Positions 1 through 7,593 of a stretch of 64,000 nucleotides of DNA are shown here, in pieces (within the stretch, counting starts at the first letter, position 1; each line of letters opens with the position of its first letter). The DNA comes from Anaerolineae bacterium (GTDB lineage: Bacteria > Chloroflexota > Anaerolineae > Aggregatilineales > Phototrophicaceae): positions 1 to 64,000 of the forward strand of contig JAJDWK010000005.1 in NCBI GenBank assembly GCA_022825675.1. The letters are read 5' to 3'. Under the pieces are notes generated by a model. It was not told the DNA's origin. It made no database searches and saw nothing but the letters and a program-made list of their open reading frames with translations. The translations under genes were made by a program, and so were the position numbers.

Positions 1-54
1 GTATTAGGCACGCCGCCAACGTTCATCCTGAGCCAGGATCAAACTCTCCGTATT
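1..54 (-). rRNA. rrs: 16S ribosomal RNA, 5' end only (partial)
   Basis: The reverse complement of the first bases carries the near-universal 16S 5' segment, including the 27F primer site (AGAGTTTGATCCTGGCTCAG at about 28-47) followed by GGATGAACG and GGCGGCGTGCC. Only the first 50 or so bases of the gene are inside the window and the rest continues off the left edge. The mature 5' end is set a few bases upstream of the primer site by analogy with other bacteria and is approximate. The sequence is too short to place the organism. Confidence 0.95.
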
Positions 55-166
55 CACAGGGTTTGATTCGCTCTGAATTAACCTGCTATTATGCTGTTAA
101 TCTGCACTTCTACCCCCAAGGGGCGATAAAAAACGAGAGACGCCTTCTCCCCCGCTTGTGATTGAC

Positions 167-195
167 AGTCTAAATCCTCGCTACCACGATGTCAA
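167..195 (-). promoter_or_regulatory. rRNA operon promoter
   Basis: On the minus strand a perfect -35 TTGACA (190-195) is followed after 17 bases by TAGACT (167-172) as the -10. It points toward the 16S gene and would give a leader of about 105 bases. It is the strongest-looking sigma-70 promoter in the window, as expected for rRNA. The leader contains a small GAGA/TCTC hairpin followed by a T run (about 128-147). I could not identify a convincing boxA. Confidence 0.75.
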
Positions 196-250
196 GGGCG
201 AATTGCAATCACCACTAAATCAGTCGCGAATCCATCTGACAGGGCTGCGG

Positions 251-1435
251 TCAAGGCAGCTCAGGTGCCGGCACCTCTTGCATCGCGGGCGGCTCCGCCG
301 CCGCCTCGTCCTCTGGCTGCGCCTGCAATTCACGATCGCCCAATACATCTTTAATATAAATTTCATCAACCAGGACGGCGACACAGGCACTGAGCGGCAC
401 CGCCAGCATCAAGCCGAGGAAGCCGAAGAAAAAGCCAAATATAATCTGCCCCAGCAAGATCGAAATCGCCGGCATGTTCATGCGTTCGCTCGCCAAAATC
501 GGGCTTAACAATTGGCTTTGCAAGAAGGACACACCATAGATTATCACAACCACCCAAATCACATTATGCGGCGCTTCGACAATTGCCACCGCCACCGATG
601 GAATCAAGGCGACAACGGGACCGAAGTTGGGAATAAAGGAAAGCAATCCCGCCAATACGCCCAGCGCGAAGGCTTCTTCGCGGATTTCCGCCAGCCACAG
701 CCCCGCGCCCGTCAAAAATGCCACCAAAAGCATCGACACCAGGGTCACGCTGAGCCAGGCGCGCAGGGTGCTATCCAGGCGGCGCAGGATATTGCGCATG
801 CGCCCGCGATACCATATCGGCGTGAGTTTTATGATGCCGTCAACATATAACGCGGGCTCCGCCAGCAAATACATGCTCAAAAAGAAGATGATGAGCGCAC
901 TCAAAATGGTATTGGCGACGCCGCCAACCACTGGCAGCACCGAACCGCCCAGGCGCCCGACAGCATCGGTAACCTGCGTCAGCGCTTGCCCGATAAAATC
1001 ATCAATGGGCTGCGCATTGTCGCCATCAGCAGTCAAATCATCGATAATCAGAATGACATCGCGAAAGATGGAATTCTGTTCGATGAGCGCCTCTCGTGTG
1101 AAGGAGGCGCTCACTTGCTCGAAGCCCCTTTCAACAGCGCTGCGCAGCGGCTCATATTGGTTAGCGATGGTGCGCAGAACCGGCATGCCGATGACGCCGA
1201 GGATGACAAAAAAGCCGATGACGCTGATGAGAATGGCAAACACGCGGTGCATTTTGAAGCGGTCGACCAGCAGCCGCACCGGCATCGTGAAAAGCACAAC
1301 CAATATCACGGCGGCGAAGGTCAGCATCAAGGTGCCGCGAATTTGCCACACGAATACCAAGCCCAGCAAAATCAATATCGTCGCCACGATGTTGCGCAAG
1401 CCGATATTGATTGAACGGGTGCTGCGTACGCTCAT
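251..1435 (-). CDS. AI-2E family transporter (PerM-like permease)
   Basis: Integral membrane protein of about 394 residues with the AI-2E/UPF0118 layout: two hydrophobic segments near the N-terminus, a soluble stretch in the middle, then a block of C-terminal membrane segments containing a conserved-looking SFIPNFGPVVALIP stretch. Members export AI-2-like signals or act as Na+/H+ antiporters; the substrate here is unknown. A start at 1435 (MSVRS) is preferred to the upstream ATG at 1483, because a TACAAT -10 at 1487-1492 would place the transcription start at about 1480. The C-terminal tail is acidic and proline-rich. The gene stands alone, divergent from the LLM gene. Confidence 0.85.
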   Translation of the reverse strand: MSVRSTRSINIGLRNIVATILILLGLVFVWQIRGTLMLTFAAVILVVLFTMPVRLLVDRFKMHRVFAILISVIGFFVILGVIGMPVLRTIANQYEPLRSAVERGFEQVSASFTREALIEQNSIFRDVILIIDDLTADGDNAQPIDDFIGQALTQVTDAVGRLGGSVLPVVGGVANTILSALIIFFLSMYLLAEPALYVDGIIKLTPIWYRGRMRNILRRLDSTLRAWLSVTLVSMLLVAFLTGAGLWLAEIREEAFALGVLAGLLSFIPNFGPVVALIPSVAVAIVEAPHNVIWVVVIIYGVSFLQSQLLSPILASERMNMPAISILLGQIIFGFFFGFLGLMLAVPLSACVAVLVDEIYIKDVLGDRELQAQPEDEAAAEPPAMQEVPAPELP

Positions 1436-1601
1436 CCCGCCGCCATTAGCCAAAGGCTGCCTGCCTCGCATATATTTTCGCATTTAATTGTATCAGCAAT
1501 AACACCGCGCCGCTAATCGAGTTGCGCTCTCGCGGTGGGACTTTGCATAGCCTACAATAGTCATAGAGCTGATGTGATGACGGAAACGCGAAAGCCCGCT
1601 G

Positions 1602-2621
1602 ATGAAATTTGATGTAACGATAGTTGCCGATGACCTGAATGCCGCTGGTCCTTTGGCGAAAAAAATTGAAGCTATGGGTTTTGATGGCATGTGGGTGGCG
1701 GAAACGGCACACAACCCTTTCCTGCCGCTGGCGCAGGCAGCGGGCAGCAGCGCCAGCATAACGCTGGGCACCGCCATCGCTGTCGCTTTCCCGCGCCATC
1801 CGCTGTTGATGGCGCAGACCGCCTGGGACCTGGCGGCGAATTCTCAAGGGCGCTTCATCCTGGGCTTGGGCACACAGATAAAGCCGCATATCACAAAACG
1901 TTTCAGCGCCAAATGGGGCAAGCCAATCAGCCAGCTTAGAGAGTACATTGAAGCGTTACACAGCGCCTGGGATGCCATGCGCGGTGGCAGCGATATACAG
2001 TTCGCTGGTGAATACTACCGCCTCGCGCAGAGGGCGAAGCAACTTAGAGCGGCAGCGGCGCCAGAGCTGGAAATTCCTGTCTATATCGCTGGCGTCAACA
2101 CCGGTTTGGCACGGCTCGCTGGCGAGCTTTGTGATGGCTTTCATGTGCATTCCTTCCATACAGTGCCGTACCTCCGCCAGGTTTTGCTGCCGGCTTTCCA
2201 AGCGGGGCGCGACAATAGCCCGCTTGCTGCGCCGCTTTCGCTTTCATGCGCCGTATTTGTCGTCACCGGGCGGGACGCGGAAGCCATCGCCGAAAGCAAA
2301 ATCATGACAAAATCGCAAATCGCCTTCTATGCCAGCACGCCCAGCTACCGCCGCGTGCTTGAGCTGCATGGCTGGGAGGAGCTCGTCCCGCGCTTGAACG
2401 CGCTTCTGCGCCGCAACCGCTGGCGCGAGATGCACAAGCTCATCAGCGATGACATGCTGGAGCAGTTCGCCATTATCGCGCCGCCGGCGGATTTGCCTTA
2501 CAAACTGCGCGAACGCTATGCCGGCTTGCTGGACCGCGCCGGCTATTATTTCCCTTTCGCGCCTGAAGACAGCGGCAAAAGCGACATCTGGCAGCATGCA
2601 GCCCGGGCGATGATACGCTGA
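1602..2621 (+). CDS. LLM class (luciferase-like) flavin/F420-dependent oxidoreductase
   Basis: Protein of 339 residues with the luciferase-like monooxygenase TIM-barrel pattern: an N-terminal strand followed by GFDGMWVAET, ITLGTAIAVAFPR, AQTAWDLA, and GRFILGLGTQI, which contacts the cofactor in this fold. It resembles the F420-dependent subfamily known as TIGR03617. The substrate cannot be predicted. The start ATG at 1602 lies downstream of a possible TACAAT -10 at 1553-1558. It overlaps the next gene by one base (TGATG), and a paralogue follows at 3349, so the three genes probably form one transcription unit. Confidence 0.85.
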   Translation: MKFDVTIVADDLNAAGPLAKKIEAMGFDGMWVAETAHNPFLPLAQAAGSSASITLGTAIAVAFPRHPLLMAQTAWDLAANSQGRFILGLGTQIKPHITKRFSAKWGKPISQLREYIEALHSAWDAMRGGSDIQFAGEYYRLAQRAKQLRAAAAPELEIPVYIAGVNTGLARLAGELCDGFHVHSFHTVPYLRQVLLPAFQAGRDNSPLAAPLSLSCAVFVVTGRDAEAIAESKIMTKSQIAFYASTPSYRRVLELHGWEELVPRLNALLRRNRWREMHKLISDDMLEQFAIIAPPADLPYKLRERYAGLLDRAGYYFPFAPEDSGKSDIWQHAARAMIR

Positions 2622-3331
2622 TGCCATCCATGCACATCCAGGGGCGGGAAATCCCCTATACCTTGCGCCAAAGCCAGCGCGCAAAGCGCATCAGCATCCG
2701 CCATAAGCCCGGGCAAGGCTTTGAACTGGTATACCCCCGGAGCCAATCCGCGGCGGCGGCGCTGGATTTCTTTCGTGAAAAGCAGCGCTGGGTGCTGAAG
2801 ACCTGGGAGAAAGCGGGCGCGAAAGTGCAGCCGGCGCGTGTCTATGGCGATGCCGCCGAGCTGCCATATCTCGGCGGCGGCATCACCCTGCGGCTCGCGG
2901 ATGATGGCGACGATGCCTATTATACATTTGAGGGGGACCAGCTCAAAATCGTATTGCCCAGGCGCTATCATGCCGACCAGGGGCTGCTGCGCCAAGTCGT
3001 CGAGAGCTTTTATCGCCAGCAAGCGAAGCGCTACCTGCCGCCGCGGCTGGCGGCGCTGGCGCGGCAGCATGGCTTTGCCTACAAGGCGCTGCGCATAAAG
3101 AACCAGAAAACGCGCTGGGGCAGTTGTTCCGCCAAGGGCAACATCAATTTGAATTTGCGTTTGATGATGGCACCGCCCGCCGCAATCGATTATGTCATCC
3201 TGCACGAACTCTGCCATACGCGGGAGCTGAATCACGGAGCGGCATTCTGGGCGCAGGTGGCGCGCTGCTGCCCAGGGTATCAGCACTGGATTGATTGGTT
3301 CAAAGCCAATGGCGCGCGCCTGACCCTCTGA
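2621..3331 (+). CDS. YgjP-like (DUF45/WLM-type) zinc metallopeptidase
   Basis: Protein of 236 residues. The C-terminal half carries the hallmark of the M48/YgjP-like metallopeptidases: KTRWGSCS, INLNLRLMMAP, then the zinc-binding helix VILHELCHTRELNHG (HExxH with a downstream H), and a final CCPGYQHWIDWFK. The N-terminal region has the usual beta-rich accessory segment. The family often sits beside restriction or housekeeping genes, and its cellular substrate is unknown. The start overlaps the preceding stop by one base, so it is probably translationally coupled to the LLM oxidoreductases on either side. Confidence 0.88.
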   Translation: MPSMHIQGREIPYTLRQSQRAKRISIRHKPGQGFELVYPRSQSAAAALDFFREKQRWVLKTWEKAGAKVQPARVYGDAAELPYLGGGITLRLADDGDDAYYTFEGDQLKIVLPRRYHADQGLLRQVVESFYRQQAKRYLPPRLAALARQHGFAYKALRIKNQKTRWGSCSAKGNINLNLRLMMAPPAAIDYVILHELCHTRELNHGAAFWAQVARCCPGYQHWIDWFKANGARLTL

Positions 3332-3348
3332 ACAATATGGAGCCAGCC

Positions 3349-4263
3349 ATGAAATTGGATCTAATCACCAGCCCAATGGGAGACATGCACAAGGACGCGG
3401 CGCTGCTCGTAAGCGCGGAAGCGGCGGGCTTTGATGGTGCCTGGACAGTTGAGAGGGGGCGCAACCCCTTCTTCGCTTTGACGCGCGCCGGCAGCGCCAG
3501 CCAGCGCATCCGCCTGGGGACGCTGGACGCGCTCGCTTTCCCGCGTAGCCCGATGGTCACCGCCCAACTCGCCTGGGACTTGGCGCGCCAGACCGAGGGG
3601 CGCTTCTGCCTGGGGCTGCGGCATGACGCTGGCGACGCGCGTGACTTTGGCGAAGACTGGAGCGACCCATCAGGCAGGCTGCGCGAATACATCGAGAGCT
3701 TGCGCGCCATTTGGGCGACATTTCAACACGATGCCCGCCTGCGCTATCGCGGTGACTATTATCAATTTCGGCTGATGGCGCCATTCTTCAATCCGGGACC
3801 GATAGCGCAGCCGCGAATTCCGATTTTTCTGCAGGGCGCCAGCGACGAGAGCCTTGAGCTGGCGGCAGCGCTCGGTGATGGCTTGTTTCTGCCGGGATAC
3901 ATGAACCCGTCAATGCTGCGTGAGACTATCCTGCCGATGGTAGATACTGCTCTGCGCCGCCACAATCGGCAGCGTGAAGCGCTGGAAATAACCGCGCAAG
4001 TCTATGTCTTTTCCGGGCTGGGCGCTGCCGAAATACAAGCGGCGGAAATCGCGGCGCGCAGGCTGACGGCAGCCTGGGCGGAGGCATATCCAGACGCGTA
4101 TTTAATAGAAGACAGAACGGCGCAAGAGCGCGTCATCGTGGCAGCGGCGCAAGAGGTTCTCGACAGGGTGCAGGAGCGCTATGGCGGCTTGGTTGACAGG
4201 GTCGCCCTGCGGCTCCACCAAACAAATGACGCGCTGATTGCGGCGATAGGCAAGAGCCGCTAA
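3349..4263 (+). CDS. LLM class flavin/F420-dependent oxidoreductase, paralogue of the gene at 1602
   Basis: Protein of 304 residues from ATG 3349, chosen because GGAG lies 8 bases upstream and homology begins at MKLDLI; upstream in-frame ATGs overlap the previous gene. It shares the same motifs as the first copy: GFDGAWTVER, IRLGTLDALAFPR, AQLAWDLA and GRFCLGL. The two copies are clearly diverged paralogues of the TIGR03617-like group, with different lengths in the C-terminal third. It ends 29 bases before the convergent GNAT gene. The substrate is unknown. Confidence 0.84.
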   Translation: MKLDLITSPMGDMHKDAALLVSAEAAGFDGAWTVERGRNPFFALTRAGSASQRIRLGTLDALAFPRSPMVTAQLAWDLARQTEGRFCLGLRHDAGDARDFGEDWSDPSGRLREYIESLRAIWATFQHDARLRYRGDYYQFRLMAPFFNPGPIAQPRIPIFLQGASDESLELAAALGDGLFLPGYMNPSMLRETILPMVDTALRRHNRQREALEITAQVYVFSGLGAAEIQAAEIAARRLTAAWAEAYPDAYLIEDRTAQERVIVAAAQEVLDRVQERYGGLVDRVALRLHQTNDALIAAIGKSR

Positions 4264-4292
4264 GGCAGCTCACACGCTGGCTATTGACTGCT

Positions 4293-4844
4293 CTAAGTGT
4301 AGCGGGCAGGCATCGGCTCTTCAATGATGTTATAAATGCGGAAGCCGCGCTTCTGGTAATTCGCCAGCGCATGCGGTCCATCGAGGTTGCAGGTGTGCAG
4401 CCAAACGCGGGCGGGCTGCAAGTCCCAGGCGCGGGCGACGCCATAGCTCAGCAGATGCTTGCCCAGCCCGCGCCCCATATAATCCCGCCGCAGCCCGAAA
4501 TAGGCAATCTCGACCGAGTTGTCTTCATGATGCCGGCACAGCTCCACATAGCCGCCGGGCGAGCCGCTGACATACATGACAAAAACTTTGGTATCGGGCG
4601 ACGACAGTATCTGCCGCAGCTGCGCATTTGAGATATGCAAGCGATCGCGCCAAGCCCACTCCTCGCCTACTGACTGATAGAGGAATTTATAAAAGGCGAG
4701 GTCGGGCATCTCCATATTTACGATTTCGATGTCAGTCGCTTGTACGAAGGCGGGGGCGAAGTCTTCCGGGCTTGTCATTTCCAGCCAAGTAGTAATCAGC
4801 CTGGCGGCTTTGCGGGTGGCGATTGCCATCGGAATGCAACTCAT
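4293..4844 (-). CDS. GNAT family N-acetyltransferase
   Basis: Acetyl-CoA-dependent acyltransferase of about 183 residues. The C-terminal half has the GNAT core: GYVELC, EIAYFGLRRDYMGRGLGKHLL (the RxxGxG acetyl-CoA pyrophosphate loop lies inside it), and then ALANYQKRGFRIY, the usual last motif. The start is uncertain: ATG 4844 is used here, while ATG 4829 and a TTG at 4886 are possible, and no strong ribosome-binding site separates them. It is monocistronic and convergent with the LLM gene. The acceptor substrate is not predictable. Confidence 0.8.
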   Translation of the reverse strand: MSCIPMAIATRKAARLITTWLEMTSPEDFAPAFVQATDIEIVNMEMPDLAFYKFLYQSVGEEWAWRDRLHISNAQLRQILSSPDTKVFVMYVSGSPGGYVELCRHHEDNSVEIAYFGLRRDYMGRGLGKHLLSYGVARAWDLQPARVWLHTCNLDGPHALANYQKRGFRIYNIIEEPMPARYT

Positions 4845-5024
4845 TTCAATGTTAGCGGCTTGCAGTGGCGAGCTTAACGCAATCAAGCGCCAAGGCTAAT
4901 GGTACAAGTGTACAGAATTCCCAGCGCCATGCTGTCAAAATTGCCAATAGGCGCATCTTGTGTACCGCCGCCGCGCTCGCTACCATTGTTCCGCATCGTC
5001 AAGCCGATTGGCAGGGTGGAGACC

Positions 5025-5603
5025 ATGCCGCTTATTAAGCGCTTGCGCCGAAGTATCGGCTTGCGCTGGCTCAAAATGCAGTCGACGCAGCAGCTCATCG
5101 AAAAAGTGGGGGCTGCGCCTGGCAGTGCCTTCGCGGAAGCGGCGATCGAAGCCTTGAAAGAACGGCTCGCCCATCAAGATGGCAGCCTCGATGGCTTGGA
5201 TTGGTCGGGCGCGCGGCTGGAGGGGGCGCTGCTTTCGTCTTGTACGCTGCGTGGCGCGCGCTTCAGCGGGGCGGCGCTGGCGGGCGCATATTTCGCGTAT
5301 TCAAAGCTGGAAGCCGCCGACTTCAGCGGCGCGGATTTACGCGAGGCGCATTTTCGCGGAGCGGATTTAAGCGGCGCGATATTCGATGGCGCGCAATTGC
5401 CGGGCGCGCATTTCTCGCGGGCGGATTTAAGCGGCGCTTCCTTTATTGCCGCAGATTTGACCGGCGCCAATCTCTGGGGCGCTGACCTGCGCGGCGTTGA
5501 CTTCTCCCGCGCGGTCTTGAGCGAGTGCAACTTTCAGCAAGCCAAGCTGGATGGCAGCGCGGCTGCCGCAATTGATTATCAGCAGGAAAGCTGGCTTGCC
5601 TGA
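5025..5603 (+). CDS. Pentapeptide-repeat protein
   Basis: Protein of 192 residues. From about residue 50 to 185 it is built of tandem A(D/N)LxG-type five-residue repeats (for example ADFSGADLREAHFRGADLSG), predicted to fold as a right-handed quadrilateral beta helix. Pentapeptide proteins range from DNA-mimicking gyrase protectors to proteins of unknown role, and nothing here decides between them. ATG 5025 is preceded by GGGTGGAG at good spacing; the longer frame from 4899 lacks that support and runs into the promoter region. Confidence 0.87.
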   Translation: MPLIKRLRRSIGLRWLKMQSTQQLIEKVGAAPGSAFAEAAIEALKERLAHQDGSLDGLDWSGARLEGALLSSCTLRGARFSGAALAGAYFAYSKLEAADFSGADLREAHFRGADLSGAIFDGAQLPGAHFSRADLSGASFIAADLTGANLWGADLRGVDFSRAVLSECNFQQAKLDGSAAAAIDYQQESWLA

Positions 5604-5688
5604 AACAATGGGGACTTAAATCTCGGCTGAATGTCTGTACAATAGATACAGGCAGAAATTTACACCGATACTTGGGCGGAGGCTCCCG

Positions 5689-6474
5689 TTGGCGCATATC
5701 GTGACTTTTACCCGCAGCACGCCGGATACCGCCGCCAAGGTGTGGGTGGCGGAAAGCGGCGCGGTGACTTGGGGCGATGTCGCCACAGTCGTCAACCCAT
5801 GGGACGAATATTCCCTGGAAGAGACTATCGCGCAGGCGAAGGCGGCAAGAGGGCGCTCGACCGCCCTCGCCATCGGCGGCGCGCTGCACGATGACGCCCT
5901 CAAACACAGCATCGCCTTGGGCATAAATTCCGCGATTCGCATCGAAGAACCGGGCGCGGACGCGGGCGACAGCCTGGTTTGGACGGCGCTGGCGGCGGGC
6001 GCTATCAACAAACTGGGCGATGTTGACTTGGCGATTTTTGGCAAAGAAAGCGTCGATGTCGGCAGCGACCAGCACATGTACCAAGTCGCCCGCAGTTTGG
6101 GCTGGTCCATGCTCAGCCTGGTCTCGAAGATCATTGAGCTTGATTTTGCGACTCGCAGCATCAAGGTTGAGAGGACGGTAGAAGCGGGCAAAGACATTGT
6201 AACCGCCAGGCTGCCCGCCGTACTCTCGGTTTTGAAAGACATCAACGAGCCGCGCTACCCGAATTTTTTGGGCATCCGCAAAGCGGCGAAAGCCAAAATC
6301 CCAGTATGGTCCGCCGCTGATTTGGGCATTGAGCTGCCAGCGGCAGCCACCACTGCTCTAAGCTATAGCAATCCGCCCGCCAGGGACATCTCGACAGAAA
6401 TCATCGCCGGCGCTGACGCCGCAGAAAAAGCGGCGCTTCTGGCGAGCCATCTGCTAGCGGAGAAAGTGCTGTGA
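5689..6474 (+). CDS. etfB: Electron transfer flavoprotein, beta subunit
   Basis: Protein of 261 residues starting at TTG 5689 with GGGCGGAGG just upstream. It matches the EtfB alpha/beta fold: VNPWDEYSLEEAI-like segment near residue 40, DLAIFGKESVDVGSDQ, and GWSMLSLVSKI. With EtfA it forms a heterodimer carrying FAD and usually AMP, shuttling electrons from acyl-CoA or related dehydrogenases to the quinone pool. A TACAAT -10 lies at 5638-5643. It overlaps etfA by four bases (GTGA). No etf-quinone oxidoreductase or acyl-CoA dehydrogenase gene lies in the window. Confidence 0.9.
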   Translation: MAHIVTFTRSTPDTAAKVWVAESGAVTWGDVATVVNPWDEYSLEETIAQAKAARGRSTALAIGGALHDDALKHSIALGINSAIRIEEPGADAGDSLVWTALAAGAINKLGDVDLAIFGKESVDVGSDQHMYQVARSLGWSMLSLVSKIIELDFATRSIKVERTVEAGKDIVTARLPAVLSVLKDINEPRYPNFLGIRKAAKAKIPVWSAADLGIELPAAATTALSYSNPPARDISTEIIAGADAAEKAALLASHLLAEKVL

Positions 6475-7490
6475 CCGTATTCGCTTGGATTGAGACGCAG
6501 GGCGCTTATGCCCAGCCGAGCAGCTGGGAAACGCTGGGTGGCGCGCGGGCGCTCGCGGATGCGCTGCAGACGGACTTAAGGGCGGTCATCTTCGGCGGCG
6601 ACAGCGGCAGCGCCGCCAGCGATGCCGGACGCTATGGCGCTGACGCTGTCATAGTCTGCGCTTGTGAGACTATGGAAAGCCAGGTGGCGCAATTGAGCAG
6701 CCTGGTGGCGGAGCGCAAGCCGCGGGCGGTGGTGGCCGCGGGCAGCAGCCGCGGGCGCGAGCTGATGGCGAGCGCCGCTTTTGATACTGGCAGCGGCTTG
6801 ATTTCCGATGTATTTGAACTGCGCGTAGAAGACGGACTGATTATCGGTACGCGCCCCGTCTACGCCGGCAAAGTCTTGATGGACATGCGGGCGGAGACGG
6901 CGACAACTTTCCTCACGCTGCGCCCGCGGGCATTCCCGACACCGGCGAAAGGCGCAAAAAGCCAGGTTCCGATCGAGACGGTCGCCGCGGTTGACGCGCC
7001 GTCATCACCACTGACAACAGTGGAAACGATTGCCGCCGAAGCCGGCGCGATAAGCCTGACGGATGCCTCGATAATCGTGAGTGGCGGGCGCGGCATGGCG
7101 AACAATCCAGTTGCCGCGCCGGGCACTCTCAGCGCGGATGAGGCGAACATCTGGCGCGCCCAGCAAGGCTTCGCCCACATATTAAAGCCGCTGGCGGCAG
7201 TCCTGGGCGCGGCGATTGGCGCCAGCCGCGCCGCGGTTGATGCGGGTTACATCGCCTACGAGCATCAAGTGGGGCAGACGGGCAAAGTCGTCAGCCCCGA
7301 CCTGTATATCGCCTGCGGCATCAGCGGCGCAATTCAACATCAAGCGGGCATGCGCGGCAGCAAAATCATCGTGGCTATCAACAAAGACAAAAATGCGCCG
7401 ATATTCAAGCTGGCGCATTATGGCATCGTCGGCGATCTCTATGAGATTGTGCCCGCCCTGACAGCCGCCCTGGAAAGGAAGCTGTCCTGA
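6471..7490 (+). CDS. etfA: Electron transfer flavoprotein, alpha subunit
   Basis: Protein of 339 residues starting at GTG 6471, whose last bases form the etfB stop. The C-terminal third is the conserved FAD-binding domain: IIVSGGRGM, LGAAIGASRAAVDAGY, HQVGQTGKVVSPDLYIACGI, SGAIQHQAGMRGSKIIVAINKDKNAPIF. The N-terminal domain is the usual diverged alpha/beta half. It is the partner of etfB. The 103-base gap before mrpA shows no clear terminator, so read-through into the antiporter genes is possible. Confidence 0.93.
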   Translation: MTVFAWIETQGAYAQPSSWETLGGARALADALQTDLRAVIFGGDSGSAASDAGRYGADAVIVCACETMESQVAQLSSLVAERKPRAVVAAGSSRGRELMASAAFDTGSGLISDVFELRVEDGLIIGTRPVYAGKVLMDMRAETATTFLTLRPRAFPTPAKGAKSQVPIETVAAVDAPSSPLTTVETIAAEAGAISLTDASIIVSGGRGMANNPVAAPGTLSADEANIWRAQQGFAHILKPLAAVLGAAIGASRAAVDAGYIAYEHQVGQTGKVVSPDLYIACGISGAIQHQAGMRGSKIIVAINKDKNAPIFKLAHYGIVGDLYEIVPALTAALERKLS

Positions 7491-7593
7491 TGACGCCCCA
7501 AGCCGCAATCGCGATGCCGCTGCCACTATGGCATCAAGCGCATGCATTCGCGGCACTTCAGGCTAGGCGAGTGAGGCAGCGGTTGTCTTCCTG